The notes: generated by a model from the letters alone, not told the origin. Counted from the first letter of the stretch, positions 35,935-45,886 are shown. The stretch is DNA of 64,000 bases from Duganella callida (GCF_004614165.1 NZ_SPVG01000180.1:1-64000); one strand, 5' to 3'. Numbers and translations are program-made.

Positions 35935-36423
35935 CTATTTTTGTGACTCAATCACTCTGACAACGTCCTGCTTAAGAAGGTAGACAGACACTGTTAGCAA
36001 GACAAGATCCTTTAACAAAAATGCCGCAACTATCGTCATTGCCGGGAACCCTCCGGCCTCGGGATGCCATGCGCCAGGTGCGAACGGCATAATAGTGAGT
36101 GTCCCGATGAAAGTAACAATGCTACCCAGCGCACCTAGCACACCTAATTTCTTGTTCCAGTACCCCAACATCAACAACGAACCAAAGGTCCATTCTGCAG
36201 TGCCCAAAAGCACACTCGTGCCACCGATACCCAGTACCGGTATCATCCACGAGATGAACGGCCCGTGGGTAATTAGTGGAACCAAGTCCCGAATCTCAAC
36301 GTTGAACCATTTATCGTAGCCGAACCAAGCGAAGATAATTACCATTGAGGCACGAAGCAAATGGTAGTCCAGATCACGTTTAAGAAGGCCCGAGCGAGCA
36401 ACTAAGTTGACTAGAAAATTCAC
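35935..36423 (-). CDS. DUF417 membrane protein, RclC/YkgB-like
   Basis: The 162-residue protein has four predicted transmembrane helices and the family opening LLKRDLDYHLLRASMVIIF followed by WFGYDKWF. E. coli RclC (YkgB) belongs to this family and is part of the reactive-chlorine resistance operon rclABC. It follows the AhpD-like gene by 11 bases on the same strand. An RclR-like regulator is divergent, so the rcl theme is consistent. Confidence 0.85.
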   Translation of the reverse strand: MNFLVNLVARSGLLKRDLDYHLLRASMVIIFAWFGYDKWFNVEIRDLVPLITHGPFISWMIPVLGIGGTSVLLGTAEWTFGSLLMLGYWNKKLGVLGALGSIVTFIGTLTIMPFAPGAWHPEAGGFPAMTIVAAFLLKDLVLLTVSVYLLKQDVVRVIESQK

Positions 36424-36434
36424 AATTATTCTCC

Positions 36435-36965
36435 TTAAATAGCGGCTGGGAAATCGATGGACGTATCGTTGATACGATTGAAAACATTCGTGAAAGTAGT
36501 CACCGCTATCACCAGGCTAATCTCCACAATCTGCTCGTCGGTGTAGCCCACCGTCTTGACGGCATCGAACTCCGGCTGCGGGATCGTCCCACTGGTTTGC
36601 TGCAACAAGCGAACAAAACGCACCAGCGCATCGTGCTTAACGTCACCAATCGTCTCAAAACGCCGGATTTTTCTCATCGATTCAGGCGTCAGGCCAACTA
36701 TCTTGCCCAGCATATAGTGCGCAGCCACGCAATAGTCGCAGCCGGCGATTTCACTGACCAACAACTTAATGATCTCTTGATCTTGCTTGCTTAACGAAGT
36801 TACCGCCCCATCCGCCGCCAGCACTGCTTTAAGGGCGTTGGGACTATGTGCGCCGATTGTGGCGAACGTATTGGGCACAACGCCCGCTGCCCTCTTGATT
36901 TGTGCGTACACTTCAGCAGTAGCGCCGCTAGCCTCGGCAATAGCAGGGGTTACGATACGAGTCAT
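36435..36965 (-). CDS. Carboxymuconolactone decarboxylase / AhpD-like protein
   Basis: The 176-residue helical protein has the CMD/AhpD motif EIAGCDYCVAAHYMLGK near residue 70, with the CxxC pair and following His. In AhpD these residues give peroxidase or thiol-reductase activity. It begins the operon with the DUF417 gene and is divergent from the AraC regulator. In the same context in other bacteria such proteins answer to peroxide or electrophile stress. Confidence 0.88.
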   Translation of the reverse strand: MTRIVTPAIAEASGATAEVYAQIKRAAGVVPNTFATIGAHSPNALKAVLAADGAVTSLSKQDQEIIKLLVSEIAGCDYCVAAHYMLGKIVGLTPESMRKIRRFETIGDVKHDALVRFVRLLQQTSGTIPQPEFDAVKTVGYTDEQIVEISLVIAVTTFTNVFNRINDTSIDFPAAI

Positions 36966-37073
36966 GATTTTTTCCTTTACGAGATTGGTTGCGATGGAAC
37001 TACTTTATGCCGAGTGGCTGAGTGTGACTACGGCTACAATGCTCAATGTCGTGCTAATTCGTCTCACAAACCT

Positions 37074-37997
37074 ATGTCAACTATCGATTGGTTAACTCGT
37101 CTTCTGGAACTCTCGCCTGTAAGTGGCTACTTGCAAGTGCGGTGTCTTTATGGTGCGCCGTGGCGCGTCGTGTATGAAGATTCCGGCCCTGGAGAGATCC
37201 CCTACCATATAGTTATGGAAGGACGCGCAGCAGTGGATGATCCAGCGGGCGGCCCGCCGGAAATCCTGTATGCGGGAGATGTCATACTTTTGCCGCACGG
37301 GTCAGCACACCGCTTGCACGATGGCAGCGGCAAAAAGCCTGCAGCAGTCCGCAATCGCGAAGCAAGCAATTTAACTGTGAGTGAGAATGTCGGGAGTGGT
37401 GCGCGACTCGACATGCTGTGCGGCTGCTTCATCTTGCCTCAACACGCCGACCGTTTGATGCGCGCTTACCTACCTGAACTTTTGATAGTGCGTGGCGGCG
37501 ATAGTGCTGGCCAACTGGCGGGCCTGGTAGCCCTGATACGGCATGAATCAGATAGCGGCAACCTGGGTGGACAGGCGATGCTTAAAGCGCTGTCTTCTGC
37601 GTTATTCGCCCTCGTCATGCGCCTAGCGAGTGAAGCGCAGAATGCACCTGTAGGGCTTATGGCGCTGGCAGCGTCGCCGCGCCTGGCACCGGCACTGGAA
37701 GCGATGATGCGTGAACCGTCTGGCGATTGGACACTGCCACGCTTAGCTCAGTTATGCAATATGTCGCGTGCAACGATGGCACGTCAATTCCAAGAGAAGC
37801 TGGGACGATCAGCTAATAGTTTTTTAACCGATATCCGTATGTCGCTCGCCACCTCAGAGCTGCGTCGCCCGGGCGGTACAACCGAGCGCGTAGCAGAGTT
37901 GGTCGGCTACCAATCCACAGCGGCGTTTAAGCGAGTATTTAAAGCGCAGACAGGTTATACGCCCGCAGCTTGGCGCCGCTCAAGTATTTCGGAGTAG
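37074..37997 (+). CDS. AraC-family regulator with cupin domain, RclR-like
   Basis: The 307-residue protein has a cupin-type N-terminal domain (VILLPHGSAHRLHD) and a C-terminal AraC double helix-turn-helix (residues about 205-300; LAQLCNMSRATMARQFQ, VGYQSTAAFKRVFKAQTG). E. coli RclR senses hypochlorous acid with two Cys, one near residue 21 and one in a CIVCG-like segment; here C24 and C116/C118 (LDMLCGCF) lie at matching places. The ATG at 37074 has TACAAT about 34 bases upstream; the frame open from 36846 overlaps the divergent gene. It probably controls the AhpD-like/DUF417 operon. Confidence 0.87.
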   Translation: MSTIDWLTRLLELSPVSGYLQVRCLYGAPWRVVYEDSGPGEIPYHIVMEGRAAVDDPAGGPPEILYAGDVILLPHGSAHRLHDGSGKKPAAVRNREASNLTVSENVGSGARLDMLCGCFILPQHADRLMRAYLPELLIVRGGDSAGQLAGLVALIRHESDSGNLGGQAMLKALSSALFALVMRLASEAQNAPVGLMALAASPRLAPALEAMMREPSGDWTLPRLAQLCNMSRATMARQFQEKLGRSANSFLTDIRMSLATSELRRPGGTTERVAELVGYQSTAAFKRVFKAQTGYTPAAWRRSSISE

Positions 37998-38326
37998 TCG
38001 CAGCAAGGGAATGAGCGGCTTTTCCTATGAACGAGAACTCGGTCAGCAACTCCCGGACATCGTCGACTTTTTGACGCCTGGCGGAGCAATGCCGCATAAA
38101 TGCACAGGTTTTGCGAATGATCATGCCATCACTCAGCGTTATGTCCGCAAGTATCACTACATAGCCTTGTCGCGTCTACGCAAATATTGAACAACGCATC
38201 CCGGCCCGTTAGGATATTTTTCAACAGCTATTCGCAGTTAATCTTCTAGAGACATTTGAAGGGCTTTAGATCACTCCAATGAGGTGACTGTGCGTTTTCA
38301 CCAGTATCACCGCCGAAAGCGTTAAC
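37998..38326. other. 329-base gap before repeat copy B
   Basis: No gene is recognised here. The final stretch (about 38297-38326, ending CGAAAGCGTTAAC) directly abuts the repeat and would be the right end of island 1 if both repeats are element ends. Confidence 0.5.
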
Positions 38327-38510
38327 GCAGCAGTATTCGCGACTACTAAAGTAAGCCTTATAGAATAAGGTCTTCTGCGAATTGATGAGGACGTAGTCCC
38401 CTTATGGGTCACTTGGAAAAGTATTTGTCGCACTCCGTGGAATGCCTGCATTCCGAAGATGGAGCAGTCACAACACTCTACAGTCCAGAAATATCTCGTG
38501 CAATATTTTT
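38327..38510. repeat. 184-bp island-end repeat, copy B
   Basis: This is an ungapped match to 14337-14520 with 24 mismatches, 13 of them outside the final 30 bases. The three palindromes are kept: CCTTATAGAATAAGG (38356-38370), a slightly changed GAGGACGTAGTCCCC (38387-38401) and GGAATGCCTGCATTCC (38439-38454). It also begins with GCAGCAGTA. Both copies have the same orientation, 23,990 bases apart. Confidence 0.88.
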
Positions 38511-38626
38511 CTTCCGCTACCCGTCTCTGCCACATGGCTCATCATGGCGACCGTTGTGAGTTGCTCGGCATTGCATGCGCATAGAGATTGGCGAGCCAAA
38601 AGCATCACTTTATTTCGGCGGACAAG

Positions 38627-39694
38627 TCAGCGAGCGTAACCGGTTTCGCGCAAAAACGCCGCAGATCCATCGACCAGACTGACCTCCCCAGGTGCTGGCG
38701 CCCTAACCGTAGGCATAGACGGAGTGGGCAACATCCCTCCCACGAAAAGACTTTCTAGATTCGTTTCTTTAAGCGCCTCGTGATAGGAAGTCATTGGCTT
38801 CCGTCCCGACCAGGCGAGTAACGCATCGGTGCATGCCCCGGCGATGATGTCGGCAATCTGGAGCTGCGCAAAATCACGTGAATCGGCGAAAGAGAAGTCA
38901 TTGACCCTCAATGGCATTTCAACTTGGTGATCGCCATAGCCGATGAAGCGTGTCGGCGCATCTACGATGAGCGCTCGAAAGAAAGCTTCGTTCCTCGCTA
39001 ACGGCTTTGACTTGTCGTGGGTAATCGCAAATTTTCCAGGATAGTCATCCATCCACTTATGAATCATCGCGGTGAAGAGGTCGGGGGCGGGATCGAATAC
39101 AACGCCCCCACGATAGCAGCCGATAAACTCCTCCAGTCGGCCCTTCGCCATCAACAGCCCGGTCGCAAAGTCCCGACAATCGTGCGGGGTGAGGCTGCAG
39201 GCGCGCAGCAACGTAGTGTCAAACTCCGAGAATGCACGGCTTGTTGGGCATCGTACCGAGTGTTCAAAAGCAGACAGTACCCTCTCCCAATGTCCATTGG
39301 GAAAAATGGTCGCTCCAGCGTAATACCACACATTGACCAATCCTACGTGCCCGTCCTTCGCATAAAGATCCCGCCCATTTTCGTATAGAGTTGGCTCGAT
39401 GAGCTTATCGACTAGGTGCGTGATGAGATAGTAGCGCTTATCCGCCTGCGTAAATTTTGCAGTCGATAAGCTAAGCTCTGGACACGAAAGGAATTCAATC
39501 AACGCCTTCTGCCCTGATACGGAATTCTTCAACTTGCTGTACTTAGCTTCTTTTTGTCCTTGTCGCTTTAGCGGACCGATCAACCTCTGCGCTACCCCCT
39601 CTTCTAAACATGTAGATGCAAGGGCGAAAAGTGGCTGTTCCTTGTTTAGCAAATCGCTACCAGTGTTACCCGACTCATCAAAAAATACATGCAT
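38627..39694 (-). CDS. DUF3800 domain protein
   Basis: The 355-residue protein opens with MHVFFDESGNTG, the DUF3800 signature whose Asp and Glu resemble RNase H-fold catalytic residues. It ends with the block AQLQIADIIAGACTDALL. DUF3800 proteins are common in mobile elements and defence islands and have no settled function. The ATG at 39694 follows GAGG; an extension to 39736 would overlap the helicase stop. It lies directly downstream of the Gabija-like pair on the same strand and may share its mRNA. Confidence 0.83.
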   Translation of the reverse strand: MHVFFDESGNTGSDLLNKEQPLFALASTCLEEGVAQRLIGPLKRQGQKEAKYSKLKNSVSGQKALIEFLSCPELSLSTAKFTQADKRYYLITHLVDKLIEPTLYENGRDLYAKDGHVGLVNVWYYAGATIFPNGHWERVLSAFEHSVRCPTSRAFSEFDTTLLRACSLTPHDCRDFATGLLMAKGRLEEFIGCYRGGVVFDPAPDLFTAMIHKWMDDYPGKFAITHDKSKPLARNEAFFRALIVDAPTRFIGYGDHQVEMPLRVNDFSFADSRDFAQLQIADIIAGACTDALLAWSGRKPMTSYHEALKETNLESLFVGGMLPTPSMPTVRAPAPGEVSLVDGSAAFLRETGYAR

Positions 39695-39732
39695 AATGCC
39701 ATCCTCAGGTGACCTACAGAAGCACGCCCACC

Positions 39733-41167
39733 TCACCGCGTAGGTAAGTGCCGTTCCGAACCAATGATTGTGAGAGACTTCGATCCACGCGTCATGGCAA
39801 CATATAGGTCTTTGGCGTCCAGTGCATCCGCATCAAGTATGACTGCATGGTCATATTCCAATCCTTTCACCAGCAAAGTGGTTCCCTATAAGCTTTCGAT
39901 GATTGATTGGTCGTCCTGAGTGCCTCATATTGCGTTGATAATGATTTGCGGCTTCTGAGATATTTGCTCCTACACCGTCAATGTGGATCTTGAGCACATT
40001 GAAGAAACGATATAGAAGATCACGACGATATACCGAGGTTTCTGGGTTTGCCTTTATTTCAAGGAAAAAGGCTTTTAGACGGGCAGTTGTCGGATCTTGG
40101 AGGTAGGCATTCGCTGCATCCAAGACCAAAGGGTACTTGGTCGCTTTGGTCTGTTTTGCGACCTGTCCCTTCTTTGTGCCAGCCGTAAGCGCGTCACTCA
40201 CACCAGTGAAGCATTTCTTGGCGAAGTCCAATACGAGCGTGAATGCTTCTTTGATCGTCTTTGCTGCGTCGAGCTTCTTCACGAATGAGTGGAGCGCCTT
40301 GCCTTCAACTTCTTCGATAGAAGAGAAGCGACCTGCTAATCGCTGGGCAAGTTTGTGCGTCTTATTCTTTGACTCCTGATCGCCACCGTGTAGAGCAATT
40401 ACACTCTCGTTATGCCCCAACAGCCCCAACAGCGAGTTGTACTGTTTGACTGACAGATACTCTGGAGCGGTGTAGACTCGTTTCACACATTGAGGAAGGC
40501 CGTTCGTGAGGTCAATCTTCTGCCCCTGCTCCAGCTTCGCTCTCGTGTCCTTCAACCAGGCGCCGAGCTTTGGCTCCCCTGCCTTCTCCCAGCGCCATGG
40601 GATGTCCAACTGACCTAGACATGTAAATACTGGATAGACACTCGCGGTCCAGTCGACAGGCTTGCCTTCGTCAAAGTCAAAGATAGCTTGCATTGGGTCG
40701 CCCAGGATGCGGCAAGGAAGAAAGTCTCCCAAGGCACAGGCTAGAGAGTGCTGCAGATCCGAACAATCCTGATACTCATCCACATAAACCCCTGCGTAGG
40801 AGACACTGATAACGCGACGAATAAACTGCTTCTTCAGCAACCCTGAACAGCAATCGTATAGTTTGGACCATTGCTTCCCAGTTGGGTGTTCAATCTTCCA
40901 CCCCGAGGTCTTGGGATACGCCAAACACAAGCGAAGTGACCAACTTGCAATCGTATCAATCTGGTACTTGGACGAAGGAACACCCAAAGCGATCATTTTC
41001 GTCTTGATTGAGTTAACGCCCGCGAAGGTGTGGGTCAAGATCAACTGCCGTTTGATAGAGGATTTCACTGCAAGGGCTATAAGATGCGTCTTACCATATC
41101 CGGCAGGTGCAATTACATACCCCTTCGCAGGAAAATCGTTGAGCTTGAGCGCAAGTTCATCAGACAT
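39733..41167 (-). pseudogene. UvrD-like helicase of a Gabija-like system (GajB-like), frameshifted
   Basis: The first frame (39851-41167) has the superfamily 1 helicase motifs I (IAPAGYGKTHLI), II (VDEYQDCSD) and III (GDPMQAIFDF), then ends with an unrelated tail. The next frame, from about 39885 to a TGA at 39733, encodes the missing C-terminal motifs LLVKGLEYDHAVILDADAL and DLYVAMTRGSKSLTI. Removing one base from the CCC at 39884-39886 restores IGTTLLVKGLE. The start overlaps the OLD nuclease gene by 8 bases, the Gabija layout. As written the helicase is truncated; a sequencing error or programmed slippage are alternatives. Confidence 0.82.
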
Positions 41168-42866
41168 GTTCAGCCCACGCCCAAAGGGCTCCCAGTTTGA
41201 GAGCCAAGTCCCTCTTCAAAAATGCTCCGTCCTTGAAAGCAGGGCTCACCGTCTTGAACCACTCATCTCCCCTCGTAGTGTCCTTGAACCACCCTCCTTT
41301 CTTCGCTGCGACGCCGATGGCGGCTCGCAGCTTCGCGCTTTCAGTCCAACTTCCAATGTCACCATCAAGCGCGTCTTGAAATTTGGATCGTACCTGATCG
41401 TAAACAGGAAAACCCAGTTCAGACTGCGCAAGTTTTACGCTAGCCAAAACACTATCCCAAGGCAAATCCTGAAACGCCCTTTCTTCTAACGAAAGCTTGT
41501 CACTCCAGACATGTACTGGCACACCAAGTGACAAAAGTTCAGTAACATCAGCAGTTGAGAACTGATCCTCAGCGTCTGCATCCGCGAGGACTGAAACGTC
41601 GTAGCGGAGCGATTTAAACGCCTTGGCCAGCTCTTTGATCTTACTGGCGCCTTTTGCGTCCAACAGCGCAATGCCATTGAACGAAAGCGAATCCTTTGCA
41701 TTGCCGATCTGGTGATCGTCAAAGCCCCTCAGAAACCCCACCTCGGTAGCTCCTTCACACACTACAACTTTCTTCGCAAGGAACGCTTCTGTACTTGACC
41801 GAATCTTCCCCTGAACCTCAAATTCTTCAAGTCCTTTTTTTGTCGCAGAAATAATCTCAACAACACCTCCCTTGTTGTGGACAATGTGCAGCTCTTTGAC
41901 GGTAAGCTCTCGCAATACAGTAGGTGAGTGTGTCGTCAGGAAGTATTGGCCCCGCTTGTCGTCCCTGATGTGTTTGATGAGCCTGGTGATCCGATGAGGC
42001 TCCAAACCGAACTCCACCTCATCGAACAAAGTGATATGCCCCTCCTCCAGTCCCATCTTTTGAATGCCACACAGAAGCATTCGGCGCGACCCAAGACCCA
42101 ACTGACGTAGAGGAATGTCGCCATCATGAAGGGCCAACCCGCCAACCTTCAGATTGATCGAGGCGAGATCGAGGTGAGCCTTGTAAGCATTTGAAACTGG
42201 CACCCCCAGCAATTTCGCAATCTCCTGCGACTTCTCGGCAGCAGCGTCGAAGTTTTTGAGTGAAACTGGCCGGTCAGCATCCAATGAGGCCCTGGCCGTT
42301 CTTGAAGCAACTGCTAGGAGCTCGCTAAGACTTTGTGCCTCGGTGAGTTTCGCCAAAGCAGTGCCGGTAGCCCACGAGAGCTGTTTCTCGCTGTAAGTAC
42401 CAATCAGCCCCACGCTAACCTTGTTCCGGTCGGCATACTTAAAATGAACACCCTCAGGCAAGCGGTCACAGTACACCACCCACTTCGGCTCAAGATCCTT
42501 CTCTACCGTGAGTCGCACAGTCAGGACGTTTTCCAAATGATCGTCGGGCTCGTCGGTAAGCTTCAGGGCGACTGCGTCCCATCCCCGGAGGTGATGACCG
42601 TACTTGTCCAGCGAGCAAAACTCTTCAACCAATTCGCCAATGGTGATTTCAATGACGATGGCATCGTCCACCTTACATTGGTAGAAATCTGCATCGGTTA
42701 GCGTAAGGTTCCACTGCGGATAGAAGGCATATCTGAGGGCGTCCAAGATTGTAGACTTTGAAGAGTCCCCTTTACCAATCAGACAGAAAACATCGCCCAT
42801 TGGAAGACTCCAGTCAAGCTCTTTTATTCCTCGAAAATTCTTAATCCCTATTTTTCTAATTTTCAC
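41160..42866 (-). CDS. OLD-family ATPase/TOPRIM nuclease, GajA-like
   Basis: The 568-residue protein has an ABC-type ATPase with Walker A at residues 31-39 (GKGDSSKST, with Ser where Gly is usual), signature LGLGSRRM, Walker B ITLFDEVEFGLEP and H-loop TTHSPTVL. A TOPRIM domain follows with VVVCEGATEVGF and the metal pair LADADAED. This is the architecture of GajA, which nicks phage DNA in Gabija defence together with the UvrD-like GajB. GTG at 42866 follows GAGGGG. The length matches GajA (about 570-580). The pair is assigned by order, overlap and domains. Confidence 0.87.
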   Translation of the reverse strand: MKIRKIGIKNFRGIKELDWSLPMGDVFCLIGKGDSSKSTILDALRYAFYPQWNLTLTDADFYQCKVDDAIVIEITIGELVEEFCSLDKYGHHLRGWDAVALKLTDEPDDHLENVLTVRLTVEKDLEPKWVVYCDRLPEGVHFKYADRNKVSVGLIGTYSEKQLSWATGTALAKLTEAQSLSELLAVASRTARASLDADRPVSLKNFDAAAEKSQEIAKLLGVPVSNAYKAHLDLASINLKVGGLALHDGDIPLRQLGLGSRRMLLCGIQKMGLEEGHITLFDEVEFGLEPHRITRLIKHIRDDKRGQYFLTTHSPTVLRELTVKELHIVHNKGGVVEIISATKKGLEEFEVQGKIRSSTEAFLAKKVVVCEGATEVGFLRGFDDHQIGNAKDSLSFNGIALLDAKGASKIKELAKAFKSLRYDVSVLADADAEDQFSTADVTELLSLGVPVHVWSDKLSLEERAFQDLPWDSVLASVKLAQSELGFPVYDQVRSKFQDALDGDIGSWTESAKLRAAIGVAAKKGGWFKDTTRGDEWFKTVSPAFKDGAFLKRDLALKLGALWAWAEHV

Positions 42867-43145
42867 GCGTCAGCCCCTCAGAAAATATACGCCTCGTCGC
42901 CATCGGTATCCTTGCCCTGAGTCCTCCCAACACTCAATTGAAACTCAGAGAGTTCGCCCGAAAAGTGCATGTGCTGCGCAAGCGAGCTACCTGAGTCATG
43001 GGTGCCGGCAACTGGCGCGCATATACTGGCGCGCGAACTTAGGCATGCCAACAAATTCCAAGTTGCAATATATGCCATAATTCTTGCAACTGCAAATCGC
43101 ATAAATCCTTGGAACAAGCTTTTACCAGAAGAAGAGAAATACGAA

Positions 43146-44426
43146 ATGGACGAAGCAATTGTTGTCTTTTCCCGGAAAGGCATTTTCCAGACCAAGATCC
43201 CCGCACGAGACGTACGAAGTCGTGAGCATGCTCGTAAGCTCTGGCCCCTAGTGTCATCAGGTGACTCAAGGCAAATGGTGACATGGGTCAGCCCCTCCTT
43301 TGAAAATGGGCAGTTGCGTCGACGATCGCACTTTCGTGTGCTTCCAGCACCGCATGCATTCAACCCAAAGGCACACTTTGATCAGGAAGAAGCCGGCAGG
43401 CGGGGTGCAGTTCAGGAGAGCCCAGAACACAAGCAGGCGAAAGAAGTCGTCGCCGCAGAGCTTGCGCGGCGCTTGCGTGCAGGGCTTGCCATGCCATGGG
43501 CGTTCAAGGACGCCGATGCGTCAGACTACGCACTGGAAGGGAACTTATTGCTCGGAGCAGATCAGATTACAACCGAGTACACCTTGCGGACGCCTTTTGG
43601 CAGTGAATTCCGGCTTGATATAGCCGTGCTCGGGCGGCCTGTCCAAACTGAGCGAATGATAATGGCTGGCGTTGAAATCGAATTTGGTCACGCCTTTGAT
43701 GGCCGTAAAGCTCTGATTGGCAAATCCCTCGGATTTCCTCTCATCTCTATTGACATTACGGAGATGGCGCTAGCCGAGCTCACTGCGGAGTGGGCGAATC
43801 AAGTATTAACTGCGACTACACGAAGCCACGAACAAGGGCGCCGGCAGACTTACATGTATGTTCATGATCTGCTCTATCCACTCTATGCCCAATTACCGGC
43901 ATTTCTCGATGAGGAGCAGCGACATCAATTTCTTGTATTTGCTAACGATCAGACTTTAAACAAGCTGGTGCGTTGGATGAACGCACTCGCTGAAAAGCTA
44001 GGGTATCCGAATGGCGCCGTTGCAGTTGCGATTGTCAACGGGAGGAATGACCAGTCACGCAAGATGCTTGAGCGCGCGGGCGAAGTTGTGGGGCCTGACT
44101 GGCGTGAATTCAACGACCAGCGCTGTCTGCGTATTACTTTGCCTCGATCACGTGGCCTAGCGGATCTTCAGGCCCATCGCCTCCACATGACGATGGTGCG
44201 CTTTATTCTGTCGTACTCGGACGCGCTTGTTGGATACAAGTATTGTAACGGCGTGGACAACAACCATCCAGAAGACGACGTATGGATTGCACATCGCTGG
44301 CTTCCTGATCTGAAAACGTTCACTCAACATCGAGTGCTACCAAAACGGCTTGCCGAACCTATCAACAGACTGATGGCGATGGTTTCAGAGTTGCATCGGA
44401 ATCATGCAGCAAGCCAAAAAGCGTAG
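43146..44426 (+). CDS. Unknown protein with CoiA/PD-(D/E)XK-like nuclease region
   Basis: The 426-residue protein is not a member of a family I can name with certainty. The N-terminus (VVFSRKGIFQTKIPARDV) and the segment SPEHKQAKEVVAAELARRL near residue 100 resemble CoiA-like proteins. Further on, FRLDIAVLG then GVEIEFGHAF near residues 160-185 gives the D...ExE arrangement of PD-(D/E)XK nucleases. The ATG at 43146 begins MDEAIVVF after an AGAAGAAG stretch; the frame is open from 42969. It is divergent from the OLD nuclease and may be a further defence component. Confidence 0.75.
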   Translation: MDEAIVVFSRKGIFQTKIPARDVRSREHARKLWPLVSSGDSRQMVTWVSPSFENGQLRRRSHFRVLPAPHAFNPKAHFDQEEAGRRGAVQESPEHKQAKEVVAAELARRLRAGLAMPWAFKDADASDYALEGNLLLGADQITTEYTLRTPFGSEFRLDIAVLGRPVQTERMIMAGVEIEFGHAFDGRKALIGKSLGFPLISIDITEMALAELTAEWANQVLTATTRSHEQGRRQTYMYVHDLLYPLYAQLPAFLDEEQRHQFLVFANDQTLNKLVRWMNALAEKLGYPNGAVAVAIVNGRNDQSRKMLERAGEVVGPDWREFNDQRCLRITLPRSRGLADLQAHRLHMTMVRFILSYSDALVGYKYCNGVDNNHPEDDVWIAHRWLPDLKTFTQHRVLPKRLAEPINRLMAMVSELHRNHAASQKA

Positions 44427-44916
44427 TGCGATTTCTGCCATCACGACTGAATCCTTGACTATCAGTTTCTCATCAACAGAATGTTTTAACGACAGATCAT
44501 GCATATAGCTCACGAGTATGAGATCTCTGGCGAGCATTTGAGCGATGCTGATTTTTTGAACGAGTCACGGAGACAGTTTATGCTAAGCAGACAACACAAT
44601 ACTCAACTAACGACGAGTAAGTTTTTCAAGAACTTTTTGATATAAACAGTATAAATCTTTTTTATTACATGACATGAAGCATGGTCACTCGTCGTTTTTC
44701 GAGCAACATCCCAGGTAATTTGAAGGACTAGGCAACGCAAATTGCTCTGGATAGTGCAGCAGACCTAAGAGATATAGAGGGTAGTTGAAGACAGACTTCT
44801 CCCAACGCTTTGAAGAGTTTAATAGCCATAACGGACATGCGACAAAAACGGCGAAAGACATCGTCGCGTCCTACAAGTTTCAGCTCAAACCGTAGTTCTA
44901 TCACTAAGGCAATCTC
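44427..44916. other. 490-base gap, no convincing gene
   Basis: There are only short frames: a possible 36-codon frame from TTG 44785 to 44895 (FSQRFEEFNSH...SYKFQLKP) and a 16-codon frame at 44681. Neither is recognised. Stops between them suggest the remains of a small gene, perhaps of a toxin-antitoxin size. Confidence 0.35.
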
Positions 44917-45711
44917 ATGATATTTACTGAATACGAGCGAACCGACACCAGCCCTAAAAAGCTGAACGAACCAGACTTTGCTTTTCTTGATCGCTCTGCT
45001 CGTCCGGAGATTGGAGTCGTTCGCAGTTTTGTTGAACGATTGCTAGAGGCTTACCCTCAAGAGGAAGTGGCTGAAATGGTGGCTCGTCTTCAGTCTGGTA
45101 ATGGCGTTGCTTTCCGTTCTGCTGGCTTTGAACTTCTCATCTACGAATTCCTCACACGGCTAGGCTACAAGCTAAAGCCTCATCCAGTGCTAAAAAATGG
45201 CTCTGAAAAAAAGCCTGACTTCCTTGTGACTGCGCGTGATGGAAGCCAGTTCTATCTTGAGGCTGTGTTAGCTACTGAAGACAAGGGCGAAAACTGGTCA
45301 ACGAATGCAATGATAAATGCGACATTGGACATCCTCAACTCAACACCTCACCCCGATTACTTCATCTCCATCACCAGCAAGGGCGAACCTACAACGCAGC
45401 CCGCTGGACGCAAAATTCAACGTCGCGTTCTTTCATGGCTGAACGCCTTAGATCCCTCCACTGTTTCAAGAGAAGGTAATTTCTTAGATACAAATCCATC
45501 CTTTGATGTCGTTCATGAAGGCTGGACTCTGAACGTACAAGCTCTTTGCGCAGGTCCCGACAAAGTTGAAAAGACCGAACGCCTAATTGGCGTGAGTTCT
45601 ATACCTGCCGGCTTTGTTGATTCTTGGACGCCAATTCGTGACAACCTGAGACAATGTTACAAAGGCACAGGCCATATGAAAATTTCATTATGCAACATTT
45701 ATTGCATTTAA
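44917..45711 (+). CDS. Restriction-endonuclease-like protein, C-terminus probably truncated
   Basis: The 264-residue protein has a PD-(D/E)XK core: helix FELLIYEFLTRLGYKL near residues 72-87, then KKPDFLVTARDGSQFYLEAV near 98-117. The residues after TPIRDNLRQC change to a low-complexity tail with many Cys and Ile (KISLCNIYCI) and stop at once, so the original gene was probably longer. It belongs to no named family I can support. Its position next to other nuclease-like genes suggests a defence role. Confidence 0.7.
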   Translation: MIFTEYERTDTSPKKLNEPDFAFLDRSARPEIGVVRSFVERLLEAYPQEEVAEMVARLQSGNGVAFRSAGFELLIYEFLTRLGYKLKPHPVLKNGSEKKPDFLVTARDGSQFYLEAVLATEDKGENWSTNAMINATLDILNSTPHPDYFISITSKGEPTTQPAGRKIQRRVLSWLNALDPSTVSREGNFLDTNPSFDVVHEGWTLNVQALCAGPDKVEKTERLIGVSSIPAGFVDSWTPIRDNLRQCYKGTGHMKISLCNIYCI

Positions 45712-45886
45712 GCACCACCCCAAACAATTTCCCGCACACCACAGCTACATACCACCTCACAAAATCAAAAATGCGTTATGCGACGTGGCCTTGAGCGACT
45801 TGCAACGGAGGCGCGATATTTAGCCCCTCCACCGTATTGCCAACTATCTTTCGTTTTCAATGAACGTGAGTGACTTCAAGCAAGGC

